A DNA stretch of 64,000 bases from Streptomyces liangshanensis. GTDB lineage: Bacteria > Actinomycetota > Actinomycetes > Streptomycetales > Streptomycetaceae. The notes beneath the pieces are model-generated. The model did not search any database. It had not been told where the DNA came from and saw nothing but the letters and a program-made list of their open reading frames with translations. This document shows positions 57,779 to 64,000 of this stretch, piece after piece. The position numbers and the translations under genes are program-made. Position 1 is the first letter of the stretch; every line of letters begins with the position of its first letter. The stretch is from the NCBI RefSeq assembly GCF_011694815.1, contig NZ_CP050177.1, positions 310,001-374,000 of the forward strand, in the 5' to 3' direction.

Positions 57779-58984
57779 TCAGAGCGCGGCGTACCGGTTC
57801 GCGGGCCGGGGCAGGCCGAGCAGGCCGCGCAGGGTGGCCGCCTCGTAGGCGGTACGGAACGCTCCGCGCCGCTGGAGTTCCGGCACCAGGCCCCGGGTGA
57901 TCCGCTCCAGGTCGTGCGGCAGGACGGCGGGCCGCAGGCGGAAGCCGGTCAGCCCGGCCTCCTGGCCTTCGAGGAGCAGGTCGGCCAGCTCGGCGGGCGT
58001 ACCGGCGAAGACCCGGGCGTCGCTGGTGTACGGGGCGCCCGCGCGCTCCTCCAGGCGCGCCCTGCGGTCGGCGGCGGCGCCGGGTTCGTCGTCGAGAAGG
58101 ACGACCAGGTCGCCGAAGACGTGGACCGTCTCGTCGGCGCGGCCCGCGGTGGCCTGCGCCGCCCGGATCCGGGCCAGGATCGCCCGGGTGTCGGCGGTGT
58201 CCTGCGGGGTGACGAAGCCGACGTCCGCGGAGGCCGCGACCAGGCGGAACGGTTCTTCACGGTGGGCGAGGGCGGTGACGACCGGCTGTCCCTGCGGCGG
58301 GCGCGGGGTGATGGAGGGGCCCTTGACGCTGAACCGCTCGCCCGTGAAGTCGATGTAGTGGAGCTTGTCGCGGTCGATGAACCGGCCGGTGGCGGCGTCG
58401 CGGATCTCGGCGTCGTCCTCCCAGCTGTCCCAGAGCCGGCGCAGCACCTCGACGTAGTCGCCCGCCTCGTCGAACAGCTCCTTGAGCGCGGCCAGGCCCG
58501 CGGGCGAGTCCAGCTCGTCGGGACGGAACCGGATCGCGGGCCTGCGGCCGAAGTGCGGGGCCTCGTCGGCGCGTCCGGACACCTTGACCTGGACGCCGGC
58601 CCGTCCGGTGCTGACGAAGTCCAGGGTGGCGACGGCCTTCGAGACGTGGAACGGCTCGGTGTGGGTGACGACGGCGGTGGGGATCAGCCCGATGTGCCGG
58701 GTCAGGGGCGCGACCCGGGCGGCGACCAGCAGGGCGTCGAGCCGGCCCCGTACCTGATCGGTACGGCCGTCGGGACCGGCGAAGGACGAGGACTGGAGGC
58801 TCAGGGAGTCCTCGATGGTCACGAAGTCCAGCAGGCCCCGCTCGGCCTCGGTCACCAGGTCGGTCCAGTACCGCGCGGTGAACAGTTCGCGGGGCCGGGC
58901 GCCCGGCTCGCGCCAGGCGGCGGGATGCCAGCCCGCCGCGTCGAGGGCGACGGCGAGATGGAGGGGTGAGGGTGCTGAAGGCAT
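57779..58984 (-). CDS. LLM-class monooxygenase, first gene of the operon
   Basis: 401 residues, NtaA-like. Motifs: LHLAVALDAAGWHPAAWREP, GLLDFVTIEDSLSLQSSSFA, RHIGLIPTAVVTHTEPFHVS, KAVATLDFVSTGRAGVQVKV, PPQGQPVVTALAHREEPFRL and the ending PHDLERITRGLVPELQRRGA. ATG at 58984 has GGGAAGCG upstream; a GTG at 59029 would extend it by 15 residues and is less likely. It is the first structural gene after the leader peptide and two hairpins at 59038-59117, so its expression should respond to that attenuator. Confidence 0.88.
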   Translation of the reverse strand: MPSAPSPLHLAVALDAAGWHPAAWREPGARPRELFTARYWTDLVTEAERGLLDFVTIEDSLSLQSSSFAGPDGRTDQVRGRLDALLVAARVAPLTRHIGLIPTAVVTHTEPFHVSKAVATLDFVSTGRAGVQVKVSGRADEAPHFGRRPAIRFRPDELDSPAGLAALKELFDEAGDYVEVLRRLWDSWEDDAEIRDAATGRFIDRDKLHYIDFTGERFSVKGPSITPRPPQGQPVVTALAHREEPFRLVAASADVGFVTPQDTADTRAILARIRAAQATAGRADETVHVFGDLVVLLDDEPGAAADRRARLEERAGAPYTSDARVFAGTPAELADLLLEGQEAGLTGFRLRPAVLPHDLERITRGLVPELQRRGAFRTAYEAATLRGLLGLPRPANRYAAL

Positions 58985-59037
58985 GGCGGTATCGCTTCCC
59001 GCTCGGAAATCTCGTGGATTCGAGGTCACGTGGACGC

Positions 59038-59117
59038 GGAACTCCCCTGGCCGGGAGAGCTCCTGGACATGCCGAGTGCCTTCCGCGCCGGGTCCGTTCC
59101 CGGGCGGAAGTGTCGGC
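59038..59117 (-). promoter_or_regulatory. Two stem-loops between leader peptide and LLM operon
   Basis: The larger hairpin (59071-59117) has outer arms GCCGA/TCGGC, a middle CTTCCGC/GCGGAAG and an inner CCGGG/CCCGG stem. The second (59038-59063) pairs CTCCC with GGGAG. Both lie in the 187-nt leader between the small peptide and the first LLM gene, where alternative structures could form depending on ribosome position. This is a candidate attenuator; no T-tract follows, as usual in Streptomyces. Confidence 0.5.
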
Positions 59118-59171
59118 GGACGTGCGTCGGAGGGCGCTGTACGTCGGGGCCGTGCGGCGGAGAAGGTGCCG

Positions 59172-59261
59172 CTACGGGGTGTGCCGCGGCGCGGCGTTCA
59201 CGTGACCCGGACACAGGGCGCCGGCGACACGCTGGAGATCGATGTGGCGCCGGGAGAACAT
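59172..59261 (-). CDS. Putative cysteine-attenuation leader peptide
   Basis: 29 residues: MFSRRHIDLQRVAGALC then PGHVNAAPRHTP. The Arg-Arg-His-Ile-Asp-Leu...Ala-Gly-Ala-Leu-Cys pattern resembles the short leader peptides that precede sulfur-assimilation operons in Streptomyces and other actinobacteria, which end near a Cys residue and sense cysteinyl-tRNA. The Cys codon is TGT (59213-59211), less common than TGC in this genome. It lies 187 nt before the LLM operon on the same strand, in the correct order for attenuation. No clear Shine-Dalgarno is visible upstream, so the start at 59261 is tentative. The known family pattern is from memory, not a search. Confidence 0.7.
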   Translation of the reverse strand: MFSRRHIDLQRVAGALCPGHVNAAPRHTP

Positions 59262-59769
59262 GCCGACGGCGCGGGGGTGGCTCGTGACGGCGAAGGCCGT
59301 ACGCGTGCCGGAGCGTCCTCGCACTGCCTTCACCTCCGCCTCGACCGGTCGTGCCGGTCCGAGCTCTCGCGCTTGCGCTGCCGTCATTGGCTCCGCCGGG
59401 TCGTCACCTGGAGCACCCCGCCGCGTCAGGAGGGTTGCCGGTCAGCAAACCCAGGGCTTGTCGCTGACTCTCATAACCTGCGTGAACGGTAACTCCGCAC
59501 CGGCGTCCGGCACAATCCCCACTCGACGCGCCCGCGTGCCGGGCGACTTGTAACGGGAAGATCATCGGGACGCTGCGCCGGATTGCCGAATCGTGACGGC
59601 GTACGGACAGAACGTAACGCCCCATGTCGGGGTCATGTCATCTCCCGGAAACCGTTGTCCCGCCGGACCGGGCCGGTGCATCGTCACTGGGCGGCGTACG
59701 AACACCCGTACCCCACACCCCACTTGAGGCGCGCACACCAGCTCGCGCCACTGACGCGAAGGACCCCCC
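59262..59769. other. Intergenic region before subtilisin gene
   Basis: 508 bp with no gene I can support. It separates the LLM leader (minus) from the secreted protease (plus) and must hold both promoters. A stretch at 59456-59500 (around CTCATAACCTGCGTGAACGG) is A+T-richer than its surroundings and may be a promoter. AAGGA just before 59770 is the ribosome site of the protease gene. Short open frames here have poor codon bias. Confidence 0.5.
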
Positions 59770-60981
59770 ATGTCAGCAGTGCGTACGAACAAGCGGCGCT
59801 TCGCCACCGCGATCGCCACCGCGGCGACCGTGGTCGCGATCATCGGAGCGGGCACGGCCCTGCCGGCCCAGGCCGCCCCGGCCGAAGGCAGAGTCCTGCA
59901 CGCCGGCGCCGCCGACGCCGTCAGCGGCAGCTACATCGTCACGCTCAAGAAGACGGCCGGTTTCTCGGCGCGGGCCACCCAGGGCAAGCAGCTCATCGCC
60001 GAGTACGGCGGCAAGGTGAAGCGGACGTACTCCTCCGCGCTCAACGGGTACGCCGCCACGCTCAGCGGCACCGAGGCGGCGCGGCTGGCCGCGGACCCCG
60101 CCGTCGAGTCGGTCGAGCAGGACCAGAAGGTCTACGCGACGGCCACGCAGACCAACGCCCCCTGGGGCCTGGACCGCATCGACCAGGCGAACCTCCCGCT
60201 GAACGGCACGTACACCTACCCGGATTCCGCGGGCGCCAACACGACCGTCTACGTCCTGGACACGGGCGTGCGCATCACCCACCAGCAGATCGCGGGCCGC
60301 GCCTCCTACGGATACGACTTCATCGACAACGACGCCACCGCGCAGGACGGTTACGGCCACGGCACGCACGTCGCCACCACCGTCGCGGGCTCCACCTACG
60401 GCGTGGCCAAGAAGGCGAAGATCGTCGCGGTCCGGGTCCTCGGCAACGACGGTTCCGGCACCACGGCCGGCGTCATCGCGGGCGTGGACTGGATCACCGC
60501 CAACCACGTGGCGTCCTCCGTCGCGAACGCCTCGCTCGGCGGCGGCGTCAGCACCGCCCTCGACAACGCGGTGAAGAACTCGATCGCCTCGGGCGTGACG
60601 TGGGCCGTCGCGGCGGGCAACGCCAACGTGCCGGCCACCAACTCCTCCCCCGCCCGGGTGCCCGCCGCCCTCACGGTCGGCGCCACCACCAGGACGGACG
60701 CGAGGGCCTCGTACTCCAACTACGGCTCGGCCGTGGACATCTTCGCCCCCGGCTCCGCGATCACGGCGGGCTGGAACTCCTCCGACACCGCCACCTACAC
60801 CGGTGACGGCACCTCGTTCGCCGCCCCGCACGTCGCGGGCGCGGCCGCGATCTACCTGACCAACCACCCGGGCGCCTCGCCGGCGACCGTGGCCGCCGCG
60901 CTGGTGAACGGCGCGACGTCCAACGTCCTGACCGGCATAGGCACGGGCTCGCCGAACAAGCTCCTCCGGCTCGTCCCGTAA
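59770..60981 (+). CDS. Secreted subtilisin-like serine protease (S8)
   Basis: 403-residue extracellular endopeptidase of the proteinase K/thermitase type. Signal peptide RFATAIATAATVVAIIGAG ending near AQAAP, an I9 propeptide ([48 protein letters not shown]), then the mature enzyme from about residue 128 (NAPWGLDRIDQANLP). Catalytic residues: Asp in VYVLDTGVR, His in GYGHGTHVATTV and Ser in GTSFAAPHVAGAAA. The mature part has no Cys. ATG at 59770 has AAGGA upstream. Monocistronic with a strong terminator at 61040-61072. It probably supplies amino acids from extracellular protein. Confidence 0.93.
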   Translation: MSAVRTNKRRFATAIATAATVVAIIGAGTALPAQAAPAEGRVLHAGAADAVSGSYIVTLKKTAGFSARATQGKQLIAEYGGKVKRTYSSALNGYAATLSGTEAARLAADPAVESVEQDQKVYATATQTNAPWGLDRIDQANLPLNGTYTYPDSAGANTTVYVLDTGVRITHQQIAGRASYGYDFIDNDATAQDGYGHGTHVATTVAGSTYGVAKKAKIVAVRVLGNDGSGTTAGVIAGVDWITANHVASSVANASLGGGVSTALDNAVKNSIASGVTWAVAAGNANVPATNSSPARVPAALTVGATTRTDARASYSNYGSAVDIFAPGSAITAGWNSSDTATYTGDGTSFAAPHVAGAAAIYLTNHPGASPATVAAALVNGATSNVLTGIGTGSPNKLLRLVP

Positions 60982-61039
60982 CACCTGTCATCCCCGCGGC
61001 ACCACCCGTAACGCCCGGCGGACACCGCCGACACGTGTG

Positions 61040-61072
61040 AGTCCCGCCGCCCGGACCCCGGGCGGCGGGACT
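61040..61072. terminator. Terminator hairpin
   Basis: A perfect 15-bp stem (AGTCCCGCCGCCCGG and complement) with a 3-nt loop lies between the convergent subtilisin and DUF427 genes. Confidence 0.85.
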
Positions 61073-61114
61073 TCGGCGCGCGGCGCGCGGGCGGCACGAC
61101 GCCCCGGACGGAAC

Positions 61115-61930
61115 CTACTCGCTGCTCCCCCGCCCGCTGGACGCCTCGTGCGTCGCCCGGGTGAGCGTCGGCGGCCGCGGCTGGAGTTCGCCGTCCAGGT
61201 ACAGGTCGACCCGCTCGTTGTAGAAGGCGACCAGCCCGGCGATCGGCGTGAGCTGACGCGTCGGGAAGTCGTACGCCCACACCACGTCGTCGTGGACACC
61301 CGCGGGGGTCTCGACCGACCAGTAGCCGCTCGTCTTCCCCTTGTACGGGCAGGAGGTCACCGTGTCCGTGGGCAGCAGGAGGGTGAAGTCGACGTTCAGC
61401 CGGTCGAGGTAGTAGCGGGTGGGCAGGCCCGTCTCGAACACCATGACGGAGGAGTCCGCCTCGGCCAGCACGACCCCGTCCAGCTCGACCCGGATCTCAC
61501 GCCCGGAGCGCAGGGCGTCGACCCGGGTGTACGGGCTCCTCGGGTGGACGAAGACCTGCTCGTCCTCCTCGTACCACGCGTCGAGCGCCTCCCACCGGAA
61601 CCTGACCGTCCCCTCCAGGCCCTCCGACGCCCCCTCCGCCCACAGCCACCCCGCGTCGGGCACCACGGTCTCCCCCGCCTTCAGCCCCTGGCGGCGCGCG
61701 GGACCGGGGGCGAGCTTGAGTACGCGGTCCTCGTCCACCAGCTCGCAGTCGACCAGGTCGGCGACGGGGACCGAGTACTGCGGATAGCCGGGCCACTCCC
61801 ACACGTACCGCGCCCGCAGGGTGTCCACGACGGCGCGCCCGCCCAGGAAGCCCCGGATGCGCCGGGGAACCGGCTCGACGTGGCCCGCCGGTGTGATCAT
61901 CTTTGGCTGGTTCGGCACCGATTCGGTCAT
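61115..61930 (-). CDS. DUF427 domain protein
   Basis: 271 residues with DUF427, a small beta-fold family of unknown function widespread in actinobacteria. The motif is clear in the C-terminal half: IRVELDGVVLAEADSSVMVF, YYLDRLNVDF, SCPYKGKTSGYWSVETPAG and VAFYNERVDLYLDGEL. An N-terminal DUF427-like copy is also present (GRAVVDTLRARYVWEWPGYP, WEALDAWYEEDEQVFVHPR), so this is the two-module form. ATG at 61930 is chosen; an ATG at 61939 is possible. Single gene, divergent from nothing nearby; upstream of the protease gene on the same strand. Confidence 0.87.
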   Translation of the reverse strand: MTESVPNQPKMITPAGHVEPVPRRIRGFLGGRAVVDTLRARYVWEWPGYPQYSVPVADLVDCELVDEDRVLKLAPGPARRQGLKAGETVVPDAGWLWAEGASEGLEGTVRFRWEALDAWYEEDEQVFVHPRSPYTRVDALRSGREIRVELDGVVLAEADSSVMVFETGLPTRYYLDRLNVDFTLLLPTDTVTSCPYKGKTSGYWSVETPAGVHDDVVWAYDFPTRQLTPIAGLVAFYNERVDLYLDGELQPRPPTLTRATHEASSGRGSSE

Positions 61931-61969
61931 GATCCCCATTGTCCACCGGGGCCCGACCGCCCGCATCCG

Positions 61970-63127
61970 TCAGGCCGTGTGCAGGGTCAGCCCGTACCGG
62001 CTCAGCACCGGATTGATCGGCTGGTAGAACGACTGGCCGCCGCTGGTGCAGTTGCCCGAACCGCCCGAGGTGATGCCCTGGGCCTGGTCGCCGCTGATGT
62101 ACGAGCCTCCCGAGTCACCGCCCTCGACGCAGACGCTCGTCCCGGTCATCGCGTACACCGCGCCCTGGCTGTAGTTGACGGTGATGTTCTTGCCCTGGAT
62201 GACACCGCAGCGCCAGTGTGTCGTGGAGCCCGACCGGCAGATCGACGCGCCGACCGGCGCCTCGTTGGAGCCCCGGACCAGCTGGTCGGAGACCGTGCCC
62301 CAGCCGAGGACCACCGGGACGGTCCACCAGCCGCTGCCGACGTTCACCCACGCGTAGTCGTTGCCGGGGAACGTCGATCCCTGGAAGTTGCCGATGTACG
62401 AGCGGTCCCAGCCGTACACCGCGGCGCCCGTGCCGCCGCAGTGACCGGCCGTCACGAACCCGCCGTACACGGAGAAGCCGATGGAACAGCGGACGTTGCC
62501 GGTGTAGTACGGGTCGCCGCCGACCGTGCCCGCGGCCGTCGTACGGGGCGCCTCGGCGGTCTCCTCGACCGTGACGGGCCCGGTCGTGAGCGCCTTCGCG
62601 ACAAAGGCGCGGACATCGTTGTCGTCCGCGTGCTCGGCGACCACGTTCACGACGACCCGGTTGGTCCTGGGGTCGACCTGCCAGCTGCTGACACCGGCCG
62701 GCGCGGAGAGCGCGTCGATCCGCTTCTTCGCCGCGTCGAGCTGCCGCTCGCTGTGGCGCACCAGGCGGACGGCCGCCCCGGTGGCCCGTACGGCGGCGGC
62801 CTTCCCGTCACCGGCGAGCGCGACGGTCAGGATGCCGTCGGCCGGGTCGAACCACGAGCCTCCGTAGGAGGATCCCGCCGCGCGGCGCGCCCGCGCGTCG
62901 ACGGCCGTCGCCGTCCTCTCGGCGGCGAGGCGCGCGGTGGCCTGTTCCTCCGTCAGCCCGAGGTCCTTGCGGAGCGCGGACAGCAGACCCGCGGAGGCGG
63001 GAGCCTCGGCGGCGGGCGCGGACGGGGCGGCGGGGGCGGCGGCGGCCGGGGCGAGCCCGGCCGCCGACCAGGCGCCGAGCAGGAGGAGGGCGGACAGGCC
63101 GGTACGTAGGACGGTGTGACGTCGCAT
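61970..63127 (-). CDS. Secreted S1 serine protease (alpha-lytic/streptogrisin type)
   Basis: 385-residue extracellular chymotrypsin-fold protease. Signal peptide VLRTGLSALLLLGAWSAAGL with AAAAP cleavage, an alpha-lytic-type propeptide about residues 40-205 (LLSALRKDLGLTEEQATARL, DGILTVALAGDGKAAAVRAT, SWQVDPRTNRVVVNVVAEHA) and the mature domain from about 206 (VGGDPYYTGNVRCSIGFSVY). Catalytic residues: His in TAGHCGGTG, Asp in GNDYAWVNVG and Ser in EGGDSGGSYISG. Six cysteines fit three disulfides. AGAAGGG lies upstream of the ATG at 63127. A perfect 16-bp palindrome lies 52 bp upstream and may be its operator. Confidence 0.93.
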   Translation of the reverse strand: MRRHTVLRTGLSALLLLGAWSAAGLAPAAAAPAAPSAPAAEAPASAGLLSALRKDLGLTEEQATARLAAERTATAVDARARRAAGSSYGGSWFDPADGILTVALAGDGKAAAVRATGAAVRLVRHSERQLDAAKKRIDALSAPAGVSSWQVDPRTNRVVVNVVAEHADDNDVRAFVAKALTTGPVTVEETAEAPRTTAAGTVGGDPYYTGNVRCSIGFSVYGGFVTAGHCGGTGAAVYGWDRSYIGNFQGSTFPGNDYAWVNVGSGWWTVPVVLGWGTVSDQLVRGSNEAPVGASICRSGSTTHWRCGVIQGKNITVNYSQGAVYAMTGTSVCVEGGDSGGSYISGDQAQGITSGGSGNCTSGGQSFYQPINPVLSRYGLTLHTA

Positions 63128-63144
63128 GGGAGGTGGCCCTTCTG

Positions 63145-63170
63145 TGTTCCAGAGATGTGGGGGTGGAACA
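63145..63170 (-). promoter_or_regulatory. Inverted repeat in the 5' region of the S1 protease gene
   Basis: TGTTCCA (63145-63151) and TGGAACA (63164-63170) are perfect 7-bp arms with a 12-bp centre, between the palindrome and the start codon. Possibly an mRNA hairpin or a second operator. Confidence 0.4.
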
Positions 63171-63178
63171 GCAGGCGT

Positions 63179-63194
63179 CTGAGAGCGCTCTCAG
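63179..63194. promoter_or_regulatory. Perfect 16-bp palindrome upstream of S1 protease
   Basis: CTGAGAGCGCTCTCAG is a complete palindrome with a central CG, the architecture of LacI-family operators; the cellobiose regulator CebR binds the related TGGGAGCGCTCCCA. It lies 52 bp before the protease start, so a LacI-type repressor probably controls this protease. Confidence 0.65.
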
Positions 63195-63359
63195 GCGTGC
63201 CAGGCGGAGCCTAGTGGAGGTTCATGGTCAGGTCCATGCCAAGTTCAGGACTCGACCGATCCGGTCGCTTTCCCGCCGGGCGCTCGTCGTCGCCGTACGC
63301 TCACGCCCCGCCCGTCCGCGCCCTCCCGGCCCGCTCGCTCCCCCGCCCCCCGCCGCTCA

Positions 63360-63396
63360 CTCCTCGCCCGCTCACCCTCGCTCCTCGCCCGCTCAC
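63360..63396. repeat. 16-bp direct repeat at a gene end
   Basis: CTCCTCGCCCGCTCAC at 63360-63375 is repeated at 63381-63396; the second copy contains the stop codon (TCA, minus) of the beta-propeller gene. The region 63341-63410 is otherwise C/T-rich low complexity. Confidence 0.6.
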
Positions 63397-64000
63397 TCCC
63401 CGGCGTGCGGGCGGAGCGGGTCGACCGAGCGCAGGGAGCCGTTCGCCAGCGTCACGATCGCACCGCCCGTCCGCATCGGAACCACCCCCTGCTGCATCCC
63501 CGAGGTGCTCGTCCCCATCGCGGCCGTCTGCCAGCGCTTGCGCCCCGTCCGCAGGTCGAGCGCCACCAACCGCCCGGTGTAGCTGGACAGGTAGAGCGCG
63601 CCCTCCCGCTCGGACGCCGTCGGCGGTCCCAGCAGGTCCACGCCGGTCTCCCGGCTCCACACCTGGTCACCGGTGCGCGGATCGACCATCGTGACCCGCC
63701 CGGTCTCCTGGACGAACACGACGTGGCGGCCCACCGCCGACGGCCTGCCCTCGGGACGCGAGGGCAGCTTCACCGTCCGCTTCCCGCCCGTACGGACGTC
63801 GACGTCCACGACGGAGGTGTACGCCGCCTCCGGGCCGCCCGCCGTCATCAGGAGGCGCAGGACGCCGCCCACGATGCCCGTCGAGTGGGTGACCCCCTTC
63901 ACCTCGGCCACCTGCTCCGGCGTGCCCTTCGCCGGGTCCAGCCGCAGCAACGTCGTCCGCCGGCCGTCGGGGCCCACCGAGCACAGGGCGTACGGCACGT
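63393..64000 (-). CDS. PQQ-like beta-propeller protein, N-terminus outside window
   Basis: The last 202 residues of a larger protein. Repeated blades of the PQQ/quinoprotein-dehydrogenase-like propeller are visible: VDVDVRTGGKRTVKLPSRPE, GRVTMVDPRTGDQVWSRETG, LYLSSYTGRLVALDLRTGRK (with the WD-like DLRTGRKRW) and ANGSLRSVDPLRPHAG. Such C-terminal propellers occur in Streptomyces Ser/Thr kinases and in free-standing outer-surface proteins; the kinase half would lie beyond the window, so the architecture is not known. Open at the window edge, no start visible. Confidence 0.85.
   Translation of the reverse strand, partial: VPYALCSVGPDGRRTTLLRLDPAKGTPEQVAEVKGVTHSTGIVGGVLRLLMTAGGPEAAYTSVVDVDVRTGGKRTVKLPSRPEGRPSAVGRHVVFVQETGRVTMVDPRTGDQVWSRETGVDLLGPPTASEREGALYLSSYTGRLVALDLRTGRKRWQTAAMGTSTSGMQQGVVPMRTGGAIVTLANGSLRSVDPLRPHAGE

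Noticed and set aside
59242..59553. Plus-strand frame of about 100 codons before the subtilisin gene
   Set aside because: Antisense to the leader peptide, Arg/Ser-rich composition and no recognisable family.
1..64000. tRNA, rRNA, insertion sequences or integrases
   Set aside because: No cloverleaf-like or rRNA sequence and no transposase or integrase motifs were seen in any frame.

Overview
This window is chromosomal DNA from a Streptomyces or a very close relative. The support is very high G+C with strong third-position GC bias, a chaplin (hydrophobic aerial sporulation protein), a melC1-melC2 tyrosinase pair, a Tat-exported beta-carbonic anhydrase, a GH19 chitinase with a DasR-type operator, SpoIIE-type phosphatase signalling, and several genes whose promoters end about 6 nt before the start codon (leaderless transcripts). 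No rRNA, tRNA, CRISPR array, transposase, integrase or phage gene was seen. It reads as ordinary accessory-rich chromosome rather than a mobile island.

Layout. 1-7.9 kb: aldo/keto reductase (cut by the window edge) with its MerR regulator, a DUF1349 protein, a cytochrome P450, a small membrane protein, a 1172-residue secreted phosphodiester glycosidase/metallophosphatase fusion and a YCII/DGPF protein. 8-14.5 kb: PAS-GAF-SpoIIE phosphatase, an ABC exporter half-transporter, an SDR-TetR operon with a likely operator, a divergent Lrp/DUF2000 pair. 14.6-19.8 kb: secreted and cell-surface genes (chaplin, tyrosinase and its Tat chaperone, YihY/BrkB membrane protein, chitinase, carbonic anhydrase). 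19.9-27.1 kb: SDR, an FN3 lipoprotein, a DUF6397-like protein, an orphan roadblock/LC7 protein, an F420/PPOX protein, a phosphopantetheinyl transferase, a methyltransferase and small hypotheticals. 27.2-36.1 kb: fatty-acid desaturase, coupled SNF2 helicase-SWIM pair, formamidase, aldehyde dehydrogenase, small membrane protein. 36.2-46.7 kb: phosphodiesterase, a translationally coupled quinone-oxidoreductase/acyl-CoA dehydrogenase operon, XRE-cupin regulator, DUF5133, F420-type reductase, proline iminopeptidase-like hydrolase, acetylxylan esterase, orphan UPF0014 permease, GNAT. 46.8-52.2 kb: coiled-coil protein, three-gene succinate dehydrogenase of the mycobacterial Sdh1 layout, alpha/beta hydrolase with MarR regulator. 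52.2-59.3 kb: a sulfur-scavenging operon of four LLM flavin monooxygenases, a flavin reductase and a DUF1684 protein, preceded by a 29-residue peptide that looks like a cysteine-attenuation leader. 59.7-64 kb: secreted subtilisin, DUF427 protein, secreted S1 protease under a perfect 16-bp palindrome, and a beta-propeller protein cut by the window end.

The most coherent regulated system is the leader peptide plus LLM operon: translation of a short peptide with one Cys codon, followed by two hairpins, would link desulfurisation enzymes to cysteinyl-tRNA supply. Other regulatory signals read directly from the DNA are a MerR operator with a leaderless promoter, dre-type sites at the chitinase and FN3 lipoprotein genes, TetR-, MarR- and XRE-type palindromes, and eight or so strong bidirectional terminators. 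A recurrent oddity is that many genes end inside a short tandem or direct repeat that contains their own stop codon. All functions are inferred from sequence motifs; no database search was run.
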